NCBI RefSeq assembly: GCF_003966715.1
Contig: NZ_AP018907.1
Span: forward strand, 3,770,001-3,834,000
DNA length: 64,000 nt
Origin: Blastochloris tepida
GTDB lineage: Bacteria; Pseudomonadota; Alphaproteobacteria; Rhizobiales; Xanthobacteraceae
Direction: 5' to 3'
The position numbers and the translations under genes were made by a program. The notes beneath the pieces are model-generated. The model searched no databases. It saw only the letters and a program-made list of their open reading frames with translations, and was not told where the DNA came from. Positions 1 through 9,807 of this stretch are shown in pieces (position 1 is the first letter of the stretch; every line of letters starts with the position of its first letter).

Positions 1-934
1 GCTTGCTCTCCGCCGCCGCGTGACGTCCGAAGTCGGGGGCGGCGGTCTCCTGGCCGCTCTCGATGATCGAGCGGCGGATGGCGCGGGTGCGGCTGAACAG
101 ATCGAACAGCTTGTCGCCCTCGCCCCAGCGGATGGCCCGCTGCAGATAGGCCAGATCCTCGGTGAAGCGGCCGAGCACCTCCAGCACCGCGTCGCGATTG
201 GCCAGGAACACGTCGCGCCACATCGTCGGGTCGGAGGCGGCGATGCGGGTGAAATCGCGGAAGCCGCCGGCCGAGAACTTGATCACCTCGCCCTCGGTCA
301 CCGTCTGCAGGTCGTCGGCGGTGCCGACGATGTTGTAGGCGATCAAATGCGGCAGGTGGCTGGTGATGGCCAGAACGAGGTCATGATGCTCGGGCGTCAT
401 GATCTCGACCTTGGAGCCGAGACGCTCCCAGAACGCCCTCACCTTGGCCACGGCGGCCTCGTCGGCATCCTGGGGCGGGGTGAGGATGCACCAGCGGTTC
501 TGGAACAGGGTCGCGAAGCCGGCGTCGGGTCCGGACTGCTCGGTGCCGGCCACCGGGTGGGCGGGCACGAAATGGACGTGCGCCGGCAGATGCGGCGCCA
601 TCGCCCGCACCACCGCGCCCTTGACCGAGCCGACGTCGGAGACGACGGCGGCGGTGCCGAGCGCCGGGGCGATCTCGGCCGCGACCTCCCCTTGCACCCC
701 CACCGGCACGCAGACGATGACGAGGTCCGCGCCGACCACGGCCTCGGCCGCGCTGGTGGCGACGACGTCGGCGAAGCCGAGCTCGCGCACCCGTGCCCGC
801 ACCGTCTCGGACGCGTCGGTGACGACGACGGCCTTCGCCGCATGGGTGGCGCGGGCCGCCCGCGCCAGCGACGAGCCGATCAGGCCCGCGCCGATCAGCG
901 CGACGCGCTCGAAAACCGGTGCATCTTCAGGCAC
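1..934 (-). CDS. tyrA: prephenate/arogenate (cyclohexadienyl) dehydrogenase, C-terminus cut by window edge
   Basis: Oxidative decarboxylation step of tyrosine synthesis, NAD(P)-dependent, cytoplasmic. The frame opens with a GTG at 934 and reads [27 protein letters not shown] is the Rossmann dinucleotide motif near residue 16, and the prephenate dehydrogenase signature [14 protein letters not shown] follows in the middle of the protein. The GTG overlaps the hisC stop by 8 bases (GTGCCTGA), so the two genes are translationally coupled. An ATG 10 bases downstream is out of frame, which supports the GTG. About 311 codons are visible and the 3' end lies outside the window. It is the last visible gene of the run chorismate mutase, hisC, tyrA. 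Confidence 0.9.
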   Translation of the reverse strand, partial: MPEDAPVFERVALIGAGLIGSSLARAARATHAAKAVVVTDASETVRARVRELGFADVVATSAAEAVVGADLVIVCVPVGVQGEVAAEIAPALGTAAVVSDVGSVKGAVVRAMAPHLPAHVHFVPAHPVAGTEQSGPDAGFATLFQNRWCILTPPQDADEAAVAKVRAFWERLGSKVEIMTPEHHDLVLAITSHLPHLIAYNIVGTADDLQTVTEGEVIKFSAGGFRDFTRIAASDPTMWRDVFLANRDAVLEVLGRFTEDLAYLQRAIRWGEGDKLFDLFSRTRAIRRSIIESGQETAAPDFGRHAAAESK

Positions 935-2027
935 CGAGGAACTCCGCCAGGGCGGCCACCACCAGCCGGTTGGCTTCCTCGTCGCCGACGGTCAGGCGCA
1001 GCGCGCCGGGCAGGCCGTAGGCGCCCACCCCGCGCAGCACCAGGCCGCGGGCGGTGAGGAAGGCGTCGGCGTCCTTGGCGGTCCGGCCGGGCTCGGACGG
1101 GAAGTGGACGAGCAGGAAGTTGCCGACGCTCGGCGTCACGTCGAGCCCGAGGCTGGCGATCTCGGCCGTGAGCCAGGGCAGCCAGCGGTCATTGTGGGCC
1201 ACGGCGGCCGCGACGTGATCGGTGTCGGCGAGTGCCGCGACGCCCGCGGCAATGGCCGGCGAGCCGACATTGAACGGCCCGCGGATGCGGTTCAGCGCAT
1301 CGACGACGTGGCTCGGGCCGTACATCCAGCCGATGCGTAGGCCGGCGAGGCCGTAGATCTTGGAGAAGGTGCGGCACATCACGACATTCTCGCTGGTCGC
1401 CACCAGTTCGATGCCGGTCTCGTAGTCGTTGCGCCGGACATATTCGGCATAGGCCGCATCCAGCACCAGCAGCACATGGCCGGGCAGGCTGCGCTGCAGC
1501 CGCTTCACCTCGTCGAACGGCAGATAGGTGCCGGTCGGGTTGTTGGGGTTGGCGAGGAAGACGATCTTGGTACGCGGCGTCACCTTGGACAGGATGGCGT
1601 CGACGTCGGCGGTGTAGTTGGTCTCCGGCGCCACCACCGGCACGCCGCCGGCGGCCAGGATCGCCAGCCGGTAGACCAGAAAGCCGTAGGTGCAGAAGAT
1701 GCCCTCGTCGCCCGGCCCGATATAGGCGCGCGCCAAGAGGTTCAGGATCTCGTCGGAGCCGGCGCCGCAGACGATGTGGTCCGGATCGAGGCCGAAGGTG
1801 GCGCCGACCGCCTCGCGCAGCGCGGTGGAGGCGCCGTCCGGGTAGAATTCGAGCTTGTCGGCCAGCGCCGCATAGGCGGCGACCGCCTTGGGGCTCGGGC
1901 CGAGCGGCGTCTCGTTGGACGACAGCTTGAACACCTTGGCGGCACCGGGCGCGGAGCTCTTGCCCGGCACGTAGGGGGAGATTGCGAGCACGCCGGGACA
2001 GGGCAACGGGCGGACGGGCGCGTTCAT
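927..2027 (-). CDS. hisC: histidinol-phosphate aminotransferase
   Basis: PLP-dependent class I/II aminotransferase, 366 residues, the usual HisC length. It converts imidazole-acetol phosphate to histidinol phosphate, and in this context may also transaminate prephenate or aromatic keto acids. NPNNPTG lies at residues 160-166, LDAAYAEY near 189-196, and the PLP lysine is K223 in [14 protein letters not shown]. The ATG at 2027 (MNAPVRPL) was chosen because the upstream in-frame extension runs through an intergenic palindrome and has no family similarity. It is directly upstream of tyrA, with an 8-base overlap, a common arrangement in Rhizobiales. Confidence 0.93.
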   Translation of the reverse strand: MNAPVRPLPCPGVLAISPYVPGKSSAPGAAKVFKLSSNETPLGPSPKAVAAYAALADKLEFYPDGASTALREAVGATFGLDPDHIVCGAGSDEILNLLARAYIGPGDEGIFCTYGFLVYRLAILAAGGVPVVAPETNYTADVDAILSKVTPRTKIVFLANPNNPTGTYLPFDEVKRLQRSLPGHVLLVLDAAYAEYVRRNDYETGIELVATSENVVMCRTFSKIYGLAGLRIGWMYGPSHVVDALNRIRGPFNVGSPAIAAGVAALADTDHVAAAVAHNDRWLPWLTAEIASLGLDVTPSVGNFLLVHFPSEPGRTAKDADAFLTARGLVLRGVGAYGLPGALRLTVGDEEANRLVVAALAEFLGA

Positions 2028-2079
2028 GGCGCAAGAACTCCGAAATTGATGCGGGATCCGCGGGATCACGTCGTGATCC

Positions 2080-2173
2080 GCGGTTCCGAACTCGCCGAAA
2101 ATCCTTTGCTGAAAAGGGGATTTTCGGCGACCGGAATACGGTTCTCCGGCCCTGCAGGCTGGAAACCGTATGA
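2080..2173. repeat. type B palindromic intergenic repeat between chorismate mutase and hisC genes
   Basis: It contains GCCGAAAATCC and its complement GGATTTTCGGC around a short spacer, followed by an imperfect ATACGG...CCGTAT hairpin. Just upstream (2056-2082) is a separate short palindrome centred on CACGTCGTG. The same modules recur at 14139, 25103 and 30776. It is likely an RNA hairpin in the intercistronic part of the transcript. Confidence 0.7.
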
Positions 2174-2181
2174 CTGGAACC

Positions 2182-3051
2182 TCAGCGGCCCGCCGGCTCC
2201 GGCGCGGCCCCTTCGGAAGCCACGGTATAGCGGCTGGCGTGGCCGCCGACGAGGGCCGTATTGCGGACCGAGGCGCCCGCCTGCCGCATGGCGGCGAGCA
2301 CCTCCTCCTCCGTCCGCCCCGGCGGCAGCGACACCAGCAGCGCTGCGCCGTCGAGTGCCGCATCCGGCGCCGCCACGGTGTCGGCCAGCGGCGACAGCGC
2401 CGCCGCCACCTGCGGCCCCCAGCCGGCAACCCGCACGCTGAGGGTGCGGACCTCGTTCGCCACCGCGTCGGGCGCCGGGCGCGCCACCACGAAGGTGGGC
2501 AGGCCGGCCGGATGGTCGGCGCGCTCGACGAACGGCAGGCGGGCGATGATCTTCGGCGCGCCCTCGGCCTCCAGCGCCCGCCACCACGCGCCGTTGCCGC
2601 CGAGACCCGCCGCCGGCACCAGCGCGAGGTCGCCCTTGGAGGCTGCAACCGCCGCCACCGCGCCGGCCGCCCCCATATGGGGCACGAACGGCACGGTGAA
2701 GCCGAAATGGAAGCGCACCACGTCGCGCATCACCGCCTCGCCGGCGGAGAAGTCGGCGTGCACGGTGTAGGGCGCCTGCACCCAGGTGAAGGTGGCGATG
2801 ATCACCCGCCAGATGCTCTCCACCGTGTCGAGCGGCAGCCGGCCGTGGTGGCGTGCGACGAGCCGCCGCATCATGTCGGCCTCGCGGGCCGGGCGGAAGG
2901 CCGAGCCGCTCTCGTCGGTCTTCTTCACGGCGACCAGCCGGTCGATGATCTCGCCGCGCGCCATCAGCAGCCGGTGCATCTCGGCATCGAGGCGGTCGAT
3001 CTCGGCCCGGAGCTGGGCCAGCGCGGGGGAGGGCGGCGGGGGCTTGGTCAT
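2182..3051 (-). CDS. chorismate mutase (AroQ type) with degenerate prephenate-dehydratase-like C-terminal region
   Basis: 289 residues. Residues 10-100 form an AroQ-type helical chorismate mutase: [19 protein letters not shown], then VAVKK and [13 protein letters not shown], which carry the expected Arg, Lys and Glu positions for chorismate binding. The rest has a faint prephenate dehydratase or periplasmic-binding-like look ([20 protein letters not shown], then a strand pattern), but I do not see an intact dehydratase catalytic Thr-Arg-Phe motif. The second domain may therefore be regulatory or structural. The gene sits upstream of hisC and tyrA and is divergent from metX; a perfect inverted repeat lies about 70 bases upstream of its start. 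Function of the first domain is well supported, of the second is not. Confidence 0.82.
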   Translation of the reverse strand: MTKPPPPSPALAQLRAEIDRLDAEMHRLLMARGEIIDRLVAVKKTDESGSAFRPAREADMMRRLVARHHGRLPLDTVESIWRVIIATFTWVQAPYTVHADFSAGEAVMRDVVRFHFGFTVPFVPHMGAAGAVAAVAASKGDLALVPAAGLGGNGAWWRALEAEGAPKIIARLPFVERADHPAGLPTFVVARPAPDAVANEVRTLSVRVAGWGPQVAAALSPLADTVAAPDAALDGAALLVSLPPGRTEEEVLAAMRQAGASVRNTALVGGHASRYTVASEGAAPEPAGR

Positions 3052-3120
3052 GACGATGTGATAGGCCGGCGCGCGCCGGATGCAAAGCGGCCCCGCCTGC
3101 GGTGGAGGCCGCTTGTCCGG

Positions 3121-3150
3121 CCGTTTCGTTCGTTGTACCGAACGAAACGG
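3121..3150. promoter_or_regulatory. perfect inverted repeat in the chorismate mutase / metX divergent region
   Basis: CCGTTTCGTTCG at 3121-3132 and CGAACGAAACGG at 3139-3150 are exact reverse complements, 12-bp arms separated by TTGTAC. Arm length and spacing resemble operators of TetR-family dimers. A TTGACG hexamer follows at 3154-3159, pointing toward metX. The regulator is not identified. Confidence 0.55.
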
Positions 3151-3195
3151 CGCTTGACGAGAACGGAACGGTTCCACAAAGCTGTCAGGACCAGT

Positions 3196-4383
3196 ATGAC
3201 CAAGCACGAGAAAGCAAAGGCGTTCGACTTGGCGCGGCGTGAGGCCGACGAGCCGTCGTCGCCTGTCGTGCGGTTCGGCGCCGAGGCGCCGCTCAAGCTC
3301 GTCTCCGGCGCGGTGCTGGCGCCCTGGCAGTGCGCCTACCAGACCTACGGCACGCTGAACGCTGACCGCTCCAACGCCATCCTGATCTGCCACGCTTTGA
3401 CCGGCGACCAGCATGTCGCCAATTCCCACCCGGTCACCGGCAAGCCGGGCTGGTGGCAGACCATGGTCGGCCCGGGCCGCCCGCTCGACACCGACCGCTT
3501 CTTCATCATCTGCGCCAATGTGCTGGGCGGCTGCATGGGCACCACCGGCCCGTCCTCGACCAACCCGGCCACCGGCAAGCCGTGGGGGCTCGATCTGCCG
3601 GTGGTGACCATCCACGACATGGTCGATGCCCAGGCGCGGCTGATCGACCATCTCGGCATCGACACGCTGTTCGCGGTGGCCGGCGGCTCGATGGGCGGCA
3701 TGCAGGTGCTGCAGTGGGCGTCGAGCTACCCGGAGCGGGTGTTCGCGGCGCTGCCGATCGCCGCGGCCGCCCGCCACTCGGCCCAGAACATCGCCTTCGG
3801 CGAGGTCGGCCGGCAGGCGGTGATGGCCGATCCGGAATGGCGCGGCGGCCACTATCTGGAGGCCGGCACCCGCCCCGAGAAGGGCCTCGCGGTCGCCCGC
3901 ATGGGCGCCCACATCACCTATCTGTCGGAAGCGGCGCTGCACTCGAAGTTCGGCCGCCGATTCCAGAACCGCAGCGCGCCCGGCTTCCATTTCGACGCCG
4001 ACTTCCAGGTGGAGAGCTATCTGCGCCACCAGGGCCTGAGCTTCGTCGAGCGCTTCGACGCCAACTCCTATCTCTATGTGACGCGGGCGATGGACTATTT
4101 CGACCTCGCCGCCGACCATGGCGGAGTGCTGGCGCGCGCCTTCCGGGGCTCGAAGACGCGGTTCTGCGTCATCTCCTTCACCTCCGACTGGCTGTTCCCG
4201 ACCTCCGAATCGCGCCAGATCGTCAAGGCGCTGAATGCGGCGGCAGCCTCGGTATCGTTCGTCGAGATCGAGACCGACAAGGGCCACGACGCCTTCCTGC
4301 TCGACGTGCCCGAGCTCACCACCACGGTGCGCGGCTTCCTCGACGCCGCCGCCAAGGCGCGCGGCCTGAAGGTGGCGTCATGA
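3196..4383 (+). CDS. metX: homoserine O-acetyltransferase
   Basis: 395 residues, alpha/beta-hydrolase fold. It transfers acetyl from acetyl-CoA to homoserine in the cytoplasm, the first committed step of methionine synthesis by direct sulfhydrylation. The nucleophile is S165 in GGSMGG, with D331 (TSDWLFPT) and H364 (GHDAF) completing the triad. [14 protein letters not shown] near 108-121 is the family's oxyanion-side motif. The ATG at 3196 is the first in-frame methionine that gives family length. Its last codons overlap the metW start (ATGA), so the two are one operon. Upstream lies the divergent-region palindrome at 3121; no SAM-II riboswitch, often found before metX in this group, was recognised. 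Confidence 0.95.
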   Translation: MTKHEKAKAFDLARREADEPSSPVVRFGAEAPLKLVSGAVLAPWQCAYQTYGTLNADRSNAILICHALTGDQHVANSHPVTGKPGWWQTMVGPGRPLDTDRFFIICANVLGGCMGTTGPSSTNPATGKPWGLDLPVVTIHDMVDAQARLIDHLGIDTLFAVAGGSMGGMQVLQWASSYPERVFAALPIAAAARHSAQNIAFGEVGRQAVMADPEWRGGHYLEAGTRPEKGLAVARMGAHITYLSEAALHSKFGRRFQNRSAPGFHFDADFQVESYLRHQGLSFVERFDANSYLYVTRAMDYFDLAADHGGVLARAFRGSKTRFCVISFTSDWLFPTSESRQIVKALNAAAASVSFVEIETDKGHDAFLLDVPELTTTVRGFLDAAAKARGLKVAS

Positions 4384-5057
4384 CCTCGCTGGACAGACCT
4401 GCCGCGGACATCGCCACGGCGGCGCCGGCCAAGCCGTCGAACGGCACCCATGGCGCGCGCGTCGACCTCCTCACGGTGGCCGGCATGATCGCGCCGGGCG
4501 CGCGGGTGCTCGACGTCGGCTGCGGCGACGGCGCGCTGCTGCGCCTCCTGGCCGAGACCCGCGGCGCCGATGCCCGCGGCATCGAGATCTCGCGCGAGGG
4601 GGTGGCGGCCTCGATGGCCAAGGGGCTGGCGGTGATCCAGGGTGACGCCGACACCGACCTTGCCGACTATCCCGACGACGCCTTCGATTATGTGGTGCTG
4701 TCGCAGACGCTGCAGGCGATGCGCCGGCCGCGCTGGGTGATCGAGCAGATGCTGCGCATCGGCCGGCGCGGCATCGTGTCGTTCCCCAATTTCGGCCACT
4801 GGCGCATCCGCGCCCACCTTCTGCTGCGCGGCCAGATGCCGGTGACCGAGAACCTGCCGGACAGCTGGTACGACACGCCCAATATTCATTTCTGCACCAT
4901 CCGCGACTTCGTCGAACTGGTGCACGAGCTCGATGCCGAGATGGAGAAGGCGGTGGCGCTCGACCGCTACGGCCGGCCGGTGCGGGTGGACGTGCCGTGG
5001 TGGTTCTGGAACCTGTTCGGCGAGCAGGGGGTGTTCCTGCTGCACCGGCGGGGGTGA
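4380..5057 (+). CDS. metW: methionine biosynthesis protein MetW
   Basis: 225 residues, class I SAM-methyltransferase fold. The binding loop VLDVGCGDG is near residues 43-51. The family pattern continues with [26 protein letters not shown] and [19 protein letters not shown]. MetW is an established partner of MetX in proteobacteria and is thought to be needed for its activity, though its exact biochemical role is not settled. The start overlaps the metX stop by four bases, so the pair is translationally coupled. The N-terminal 20 residues are low-complexity and slightly longer than usual. A short type B hairpin follows the stop. Confidence 0.95.
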   Translation: MTSLDRPAADIATAAPAKPSNGTHGARVDLLTVAGMIAPGARVLDVGCGDGALLRLLAETRGADARGIEISREGVAASMAKGLAVIQGDADTDLADYPDDAFDYVVLSQTLQAMRRPRWVIEQMLRIGRRGIVSFPNFGHWRIRAHLLLRGQMPVTENLPDSWYDTPNIHFCTIRDFVELVHELDAEMEKAVALDRYGRPVRVDVPWWFWNLFGEQGVFLLHRRG

Positions 5058-5094
5058 CACGAAATCCGGCCTGAAGGCCAGATTCCGCATCACC
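5055..5094. repeat. type B hairpin directly after metW
   Basis: The TGA of metW runs straight into GAAATCCGGCCTGAAGGCC..., an imperfect hairpin of the type B module. Between converging metW and the mechanosensitive channel gene it could serve as a 3'-end structure for either transcript. Confidence 0.5.
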
Positions 5095-5101
5095 GCCCCC
5101 G

Positions 5102-6958
5102 TCACCGCACGGCTGCGCCCGGCGGTGGGTATTCGAGTGTGTTGCGCAGTTCGCGGATGCGGTCGGGGTGGAAGCGCGGCACCTGCAGCTCGCCGGCCTC
5201 CTGCCACTGCTTGACCGAGTCGCGCGCCGCCGTGGCCTTCTCGCCGTCGCGGACGGAATCGCGCGCGACATAGACGGTCTGCGACGGGAAGGCGAAGCCG
5301 CTGCCGCTCTTCGCGACGATCTCCATGCAGCGCAGCAGCAGATCCTCCTGCACTTCGAGATAGTCGTCCATATTGACGGCATAGACGTAGGCGAAGATCT
5401 CGATGTCGAGCGAGCTCGCGCCGAGCCGGATGAACCGCACCCGCGCCGGGTCGGGATCGACCCGCGGATGGGCATAGAGCATGGCGCGCAGCTCCTGCAG
5501 CAGGAAGCGCATCTGCTCGGGATCGGTGTCGTAGCGGACGCTGAGGGTGGGGTGGAACCAGAAGCGGTCGCGGCGTGAGAAGTTCTCGATGTGCAGCGCC
5601 GAGAACTCGCCGTTCGGCACGGTGAGCACGGTGCGGTCGAGGGTGCGGATGCGGGTGGAGCGCATGCCGATGTCCTCCACCGTGCCGAGCGCGGTGCCGA
5701 AGCGGCAGAAGTCGCCCACCCGCACCGGCTGGTCGAGGATGAGGGTCAGGCTGCCGATCAGGTTCTCGAAGAACTTCTGGGCGCCCAGCGCGATGGCCAG
5801 ACCGCCGATGCCGAGCGCGGCCAGGGCGGTGGTGAAGTCGATGCCGAACACGTGCAGCAGCGCCGCCACCAGGGCGAGCGCGACGAGGCCCTGGAACACG
5901 CGCCGCAGGAAGCTGACGATGGCATAGGCGGACAGCTGGCCGCGCCGCGACATGCGGCCGAGCGCCACCTCGCCCGCCGCGCCCGACAGGCGCCACATCA
6001 GCCAGGCGAGGCCGAACCAGCTCGTGAGCTGCGCCCCGAATTCCGCGTAGTAGCGGATGACGACGGTGACCTCGATCCAGCGCAGGGCGACGACGAACAG
6101 CACCGCCGTGAGCAGCAGGCGGGCAGGTGCGGCGGCAGCCTCCATGAACCGGGTCACCGTCGTCTCGCCGTGGGCGCGCTTGATCAGCCGCACGATGAGG
6201 CGCACCAGCAGGATCACCAGCCACGCCGCCACATAGGCCAGCCCGGCGATGACCAGCAGCATCCCCCAGTGCACAACCGGGGCGCCGCCGACCACCGGGC
6301 CGGCCGGGACGTAATTGGTGAGCGCGGCGAACGACAGGCTGTCGGGATTCGTCCGCGCCAGAGCGGGGATGGCGGAGAGCGTCTTGGCCGAGATGACCCA
6401 GACCATGACGCCGTCGCTCTCGACCCGCTCGGCCAGAAGCTCGACCTTGCCGTCCTCGGTCTGGATCGTGCCGATGCGCTCCAGCCCTTCGCCCAGCCCG
6501 TCGTCGATACGGCCGTTCGGATCGGTGCTGAGCTCGGCCGGGGTGGTCAGCCGGCCGTTGCGGTCGAGAACCTGCTGGAACGTCTTGGCCAGCGCTGCCC
6601 TTGAGGCGGCCGTGCCGGCGTTGCCGGCAATCTTCTTGGTGGTGAAGAAGCGGGCGGCGCGGTCATAGTCGCCGGCGGCAAACGCACTGATCAGGCCGGT
6701 CACCAACCCTTGCGGCGTCTCGCGGCCGAGGGCGTCCTTGGCGGGGGCCTGTGCCGGGGCGGTCTGGGGGGCGGGGCTCGGCGCGGTCTGCGCCACCGCC
6801 ACCGACACGCTCAAGGTCAAGAAGATCGCCAGCAGGAATCTGATGAATGCCGGGCGTTTGGTGCGTCTCCGCTGAACAGGGGCGGGCGCGGCAGGCAAAT
6901 ACATGCAGAACGGGTTCCGTGGGGCGCGTTTCATCGTGTCGCGAATGGAAATCGCCAT
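5102..6958 (-). CDS. large mechanosensitive ion channel of the MscS family
   Basis: 618 residues, inner membrane. The N-terminus holds a basic stretch (QRRRTKRPAFIRF) and a signal-like hydrophobic segment near residues 38-57, then a soluble periplasmic domain, several membrane segments from about 225 onward, and the MscS core. The pore helix region ALAALGIGGLAIALGAQKFFENLIGSL is diagnostic, followed by the beta domain (VRVGDFCRFG, VEDIGMRSTRIR, VPNGEF). It gates in response to membrane tension; long forms with periplasmic domains are common in Rhizobiales. The ATG at 6958 has AAGGATC seven bases upstream, preferred over methionines at 6934 and 6904. No tight operon partner. Confidence 0.9.
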   Translation of the reverse strand: MAISIRDTMKRAPRNPFCMYLPAAPAPVQRRRTKRPAFIRFLLAIFLTLSVSVAVAQTAPSPAPQTAPAQAPAKDALGRETPQGLVTGLISAFAAGDYDRAARFFTTKKIAGNAGTAASRAALAKTFQQVLDRNGRLTTPAELSTDPNGRIDDGLGEGLERIGTIQTEDGKVELLAERVESDGVMVWVISAKTLSAIPALARTNPDSLSFAALTNYVPAGPVVGGAPVVHWGMLLVIAGLAYVAAWLVILLVRLIVRLIKRAHGETTVTRFMEAAAAPARLLLTAVLFVVALRWIEVTVVIRYYAEFGAQLTSWFGLAWLMWRLSGAAGEVALGRMSRRGQLSAYAIVSFLRRVFQGLVALALVAALLHVFGIDFTTALAALGIGGLAIALGAQKFFENLIGSLTLILDQPVRVGDFCRFGTALGTVEDIGMRSTRIRTLDRTVLTVPNGEFSALHIENFSRRDRFWFHPTLSVRYDTDPEQMRFLLQELRAMLYAHPRVDPDPARVRFIRLGASSLDIEIFAYVYAVNMDDYLEVQEDLLLRCMEIVAKSGSGFAFPSQTVYVARDSVRDGEKATAARDSVKQWQEAGELQVPRFHPDRIRELRNTLEYPPPGAAVR

Positions 6959-7171
6959 CTTGATCCTTTGCGGCTGTTCGGCTCAACGATCGGAACGGAC
7001 CGGTCCTGGTCGGCCAATCGGCGCCGCCGGTCAAGTCTTGGACGCAGAAGATGACAAGTCTCGGGCGCAGGAGATGATCCGAAGGGCCGAGTCCGCAGGG
7101 CGAGCGGACGCCGCCTTGCCGGCCACTCGCGCTCTGCAGTAAAGCGCCGGTCCGATCAGCCGGATCCCGCG

Positions 7172-8203
7172 TCAGAACACCGGCGGCAGGGCGCCGACCG
7201 GCATCGGGCCGATGCGGATCAGCCCCTCGCGCAGATTGACCGGCAGCACCATCGCCGGGCGGCCGTCGATGTCGCCCTTCTGGCTCAGCGCCGCCAGGGT
7301 CGGCACCATCGTCATCATCTCGCGCGGCATCAGGCGGCGCTCGATCAGGTCGCCGAGCATCTGGTCGATCCCGTGCACCAGAACCTTCAGCGCGCCATTG
7401 ACCCGGCCGCGGGTGTCCAGCGCCAGCGTGCCCGAGGTCTCGCTCGCCGCGCCGGGGCTGAGAACGCGCAGCCGCGCAATCTCGGCGCGCCCGCCGGCTC
7501 CGGCCCAGCTCCGCAGCCGCTCGGCCTGGGTGGCGCCGTGCACCCGGTCGAGTCCGGAGACGGTCAGCTCGGCATCGAGGTCGATGGCGCCATGGATGCC
7601 GGGCAGTTGCAGCGGCCCTTCGAGGCGCGACACCGCGGTGGTGATCTCGACCGGGTGGCCGCCGTCGCCGTCCTGGGCCTTGCGGCGCATCACCAGCTCG
7701 GCGTGCGGGCTGCGATAGGGCTCGGCGGCGCTGGCGAGGCGGATGGCGATGTTCTGGGCCGAGGCGGTCAGACCGTGGCGGCCGCTCCAATCATAGAGGG
7801 CCTCGGCGGTGGCGGCCGAAAACGCGACCTCGGCGATCTCGCGCCCGCCTGGGCCTGGCTCGGCGACGCGCAGCGGGCCGGTGATGTCGATGCGCACACG
7901 GCGCGGCTGCCAGACCACGGCGTGCGCCGTCAGCCGGGCCGCGGTGACCTCCAGAAGCTGGCCGCGGCTCTGGGCGAACAGCGGCCGGGCGCAGGTCATC
8001 TCGATGCGGAACGGGAAGCCGGCGAGGGTGCGCTCGGCGCAGGCGATCTGCCGCCCGGCGCGGGCCTCGCGCGCCAGGGCGCGGTCGATCTCGGCCTCGA
8101 CGCGGTCGCGCGCCGTGAACCACAGTGCCGACCAGCCGGCCAGGGCCAGCACCAGCAGCACGATGAGAGCGGCAAGAAGCTTGAAACGGCGGGAGGACGG
8201 CAT
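7172..8203 (-). CDS. DUF2125 domain-containing membrane-anchored protein
   Basis: 343 residues. A single N-terminal membrane anchor (residues 8-28, LLAALIVLLVLALAGWSALWF) is followed by a soluble domain with the alternating beta pattern of the DUF2125 family, including IDITGPLRVAEPG and HGIDQML. Such proteins are conserved in Rhizobiales next to tyrA/hisC or gamma-glutamylcyclotransferase genes; their function is unknown. ATG 8203 (MPSSRRFKLL) puts the anchor at the start; an in-frame GTG at 8254 would add 17 residues inside a degenerate type A repeat. Confidence 0.8.
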   Translation of the reverse strand: MPSSRRFKLLAALIVLLVLALAGWSALWFTARDRVEAEIDRALAREARAGRQIACAERTLAGFPFRIEMTCARPLFAQSRGQLLEVTAARLTAHAVVWQPRRVRIDITGPLRVAEPGPGGREIAEVAFSAATAEALYDWSGRHGLTASAQNIAIRLASAAEPYRSPHAELVMRRKAQDGDGGHPVEITTAVSRLEGPLQLPGIHGAIDLDAELTVSGLDRVHGATQAERLRSWAGAGGRAEIARLRVLSPGAASETSGTLALDTRGRVNGALKVLVHGIDQMLGDLIERRLMPREMMTMVPTLAALSQKGDIDGRPAMVLPVNLREGLIRIGPMPVGALPPVF

Positions 8204-8251
8204 CGGCAATCGCGGATCTGGGGCTGAGCGGGCTCGGTTCCCGGTCTGCGG

Positions 8252-8299
8252 CACTTCTTTTCCGCAAATCCGGTTCCAACATTCACCGAAAATGCTCTA
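8252..8299. repeat. degenerate type A intergenic repeat
   Basis: TTCCGCAAATCCGGTTCCA followed by GAAAATGCTCTAG matches the second half of the A repeat seen at 15023, 22030 and 41520, with several changes. It lies in the short divergent gap before the ChaC-like gene. Confidence 0.55.
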
Positions 8300-8309
8300 G
8301 TCGGGAATC

Positions 8310-8933
8310 ATGGCGAAAGCACCGGTTTACGACGCTGCTGTCAACGCATGTGCAGCGGACCCCAGCAATGCCGATCCGGCACCGCAGATCGACGTCTCGG
8401 GCCATTGGGTGTTCGGCTACGGCTCGCTGATGTGGCGGCCGGACTTTGCCTTCGTCGAGCGCCATCCGGCGCGCCTGATCGGCGCCCACCGCGCGCTCTG
8501 CCTCTATTCGCACGTCCATCGCGGCACGCCGGAGCGGCCGGGTCTGGTGCTCGGGCTCGATCTCGGCGGCCAGTGCCGCGGCGTCGCCTACCGCGTCGAG
8601 GACGGCGTCTGGCCGCAGACGCTGGCCTATCTGCGCGAGCGCGAGCAGACCACCAAGGCCTATCGCGAGGTGCACCGGCGGGTGCGGCTCGCCAGCCACC
8701 CGGCGCGCGAGGTGCTGGCGCTGGTCTATGTCATCGACCGCGCCCATCCGCAGTATGCCGGCAATCTGACGCGCGAGGAGCAGCTCCACCTCGTCCGCCA
8801 GGGCCACGGCCGCTCCGGCCCCAATCGCGACTATGTGCTGGCGACGGTGGCCGAGCTGGAGCGGCTCGGCATCCGCGACGACGGGCTGTCCTGGCTGGCC
8901 GAGCGGCTGTGGAGCAGCGCCGACAAGGCGTGA
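8310..8933 (+). CDS. ChaC-type gamma-glutamylcyclotransferase
   Basis: 207 residues. It cleaves the gamma-glutamyl bond, most likely of glutathione, to 5-oxoproline plus Cys-Gly, in the cytosol. The substrate-binding motif VFGYGSLMWRPDF is at residues 33-45, and the conserved acidic region YLREREQTTKAY near 109-120 supplies the candidate catalytic glutamate. YVIDRAHPQYAGNL and the GHGRSGPNRDYV segment are also typical of ChaC1/ChaC2-like proteins. The gene is the only plus-strand gene in a block of minus-strand envelope genes, divergent from DUF2125 and convergent with plsC. Confidence 0.9.
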   Translation: MAKAPVYDAAVNACAADPSNADPAPQIDVSGHWVFGYGSLMWRPDFAFVERHPARLIGAHRALCLYSHVHRGTPERPGLVLGLDLGGQCRGVAYRVEDGVWPQTLAYLREREQTTKAYREVHRRVRLASHPAREVLALVYVIDRAHPQYAGNLTREEQLHLVRQGHGRSGPNRDYVLATVAELERLGIRDDGLSWLAERLWSSADKA

Positions 8934-8991
8934 GCCGACAGGCGCTTTCCTTTCCGCGCCCCGCACCGACGGAGGAGAAAAACCCGGACGG

Positions 8992-9750
8992 TCAGCTTGC
9001 GGTCGTCTCCGCCACCGGCTGCGGGCCGATGGCGCCCGCCCGCCCCTCCGCCACCAGGGCGGTACTGGCGCGCTCGATCCCCTCCTGCAGGCGGGCCATG
9101 AACTCCGCCCGCGGCAGGCCGGGCGGGATCGGCGGCAGGAACTCGACGATGATGGTGCCGGGATAGCGGCGGAAGGTGCGCCGCGGCCACACCAGCCCGG
9201 AATTCAGCGCCACCGGCACGCACGGCACGCCGAGCTGACCGTAGAGCAGCCCGATGCCGGGCTTGTAGTCGGGAGCCGCGTCGACCGGCCGGCGGGTGCC
9301 CTCGGGAAAGATGATGATCTGCCGGCCCAGCGCCATGGCGCCGCGGGCATCCTCGGCGAGACGGCGCAGCGCCGCGCCGCCGCCCGAGCGGTCGACCGGG
9401 ATCATGCCGGCGCGCCGGCAGTACCAGCCATAGAAGGGGATCCGCATCAGCTCGCGCTTCATCACGAACACCGGGTCGGTCAGGAACAGCAGCAGGCCGA
9501 AGGTTTCCCAGGCCGACTGGTGCTTGGCGGCGACCAGCAGCGGGCCGGGCGGAATGTTCTCCAGGCCGCGACACTCGATGCGCACGCCGACGACGGTGCG
9601 CAGCAGGAAATCCACGGTACGCGCCCAGCTCTGGGTGGCCCGGATCACCGCCTGCCGCGACATCGCCAGCGTCGGCATGAAGAGCACGGCATGGACCAGA
9701 ACGCTGAGATAGAACAAGAAGTTGAAGGCGAGCGAGCGCAGCAGCAGCAC
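8992..9750 (-). CDS. plsC: lysophospholipid acyltransferase (1-acyl-sn-glycerol-3-phosphate acyltransferase)
   Basis: 252 residues. It acylates lysophosphatidic acid at the inner face of the cytoplasmic membrane. An N-terminal hydrophobic segment (residues 5-28) precedes the acyltransferase blocks: AAKHQSAWETF (block I), GWYCRRAGMIPVDR (II), IIIFPEGTRRP (III) and VPCVPVALNSG (IV). Block I is HX4E rather than the textbook HX4D, a variant I associate with alphaproteobacterial members, so activity is still expected. It is downstream of ydcF in the minus-strand group ftsE-ftsX-ydcF-plsC. Confidence 0.92.
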   Translation of the reverse strand: MLLLRSLAFNFLFYLSVLVHAVLFMPTLAMSRQAVIRATQSWARTVDFLLRTVVGVRIECRGLENIPPGPLLVAAKHQSAWETFGLLLFLTDPVFVMKRELMRIPFYGWYCRRAGMIPVDRSGGGAALRRLAEDARGAMALGRQIIIFPEGTRRPVDAAPDYKPGIGLLYGQLGVPCVPVALNSGLVWPRRTFRRYPGTIIVEFLPPIPPGLPRAEFMARLQEGIERASTALVAEGRAGAIGPQPVAETTAS

Positions 9751-9807
9751 GGGCGGGTTCCTTTGCCGGTTTGTCGGCCGGTCCTCTGGGCGGGGTTGTC
9801 GGAGCCT

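Noticed and set aside
3052..3195. SAM-II riboswitch before metX
   Set aside because: No match to the conserved SAM-II pseudoknot core; the region holds a perfect palindrome instead.
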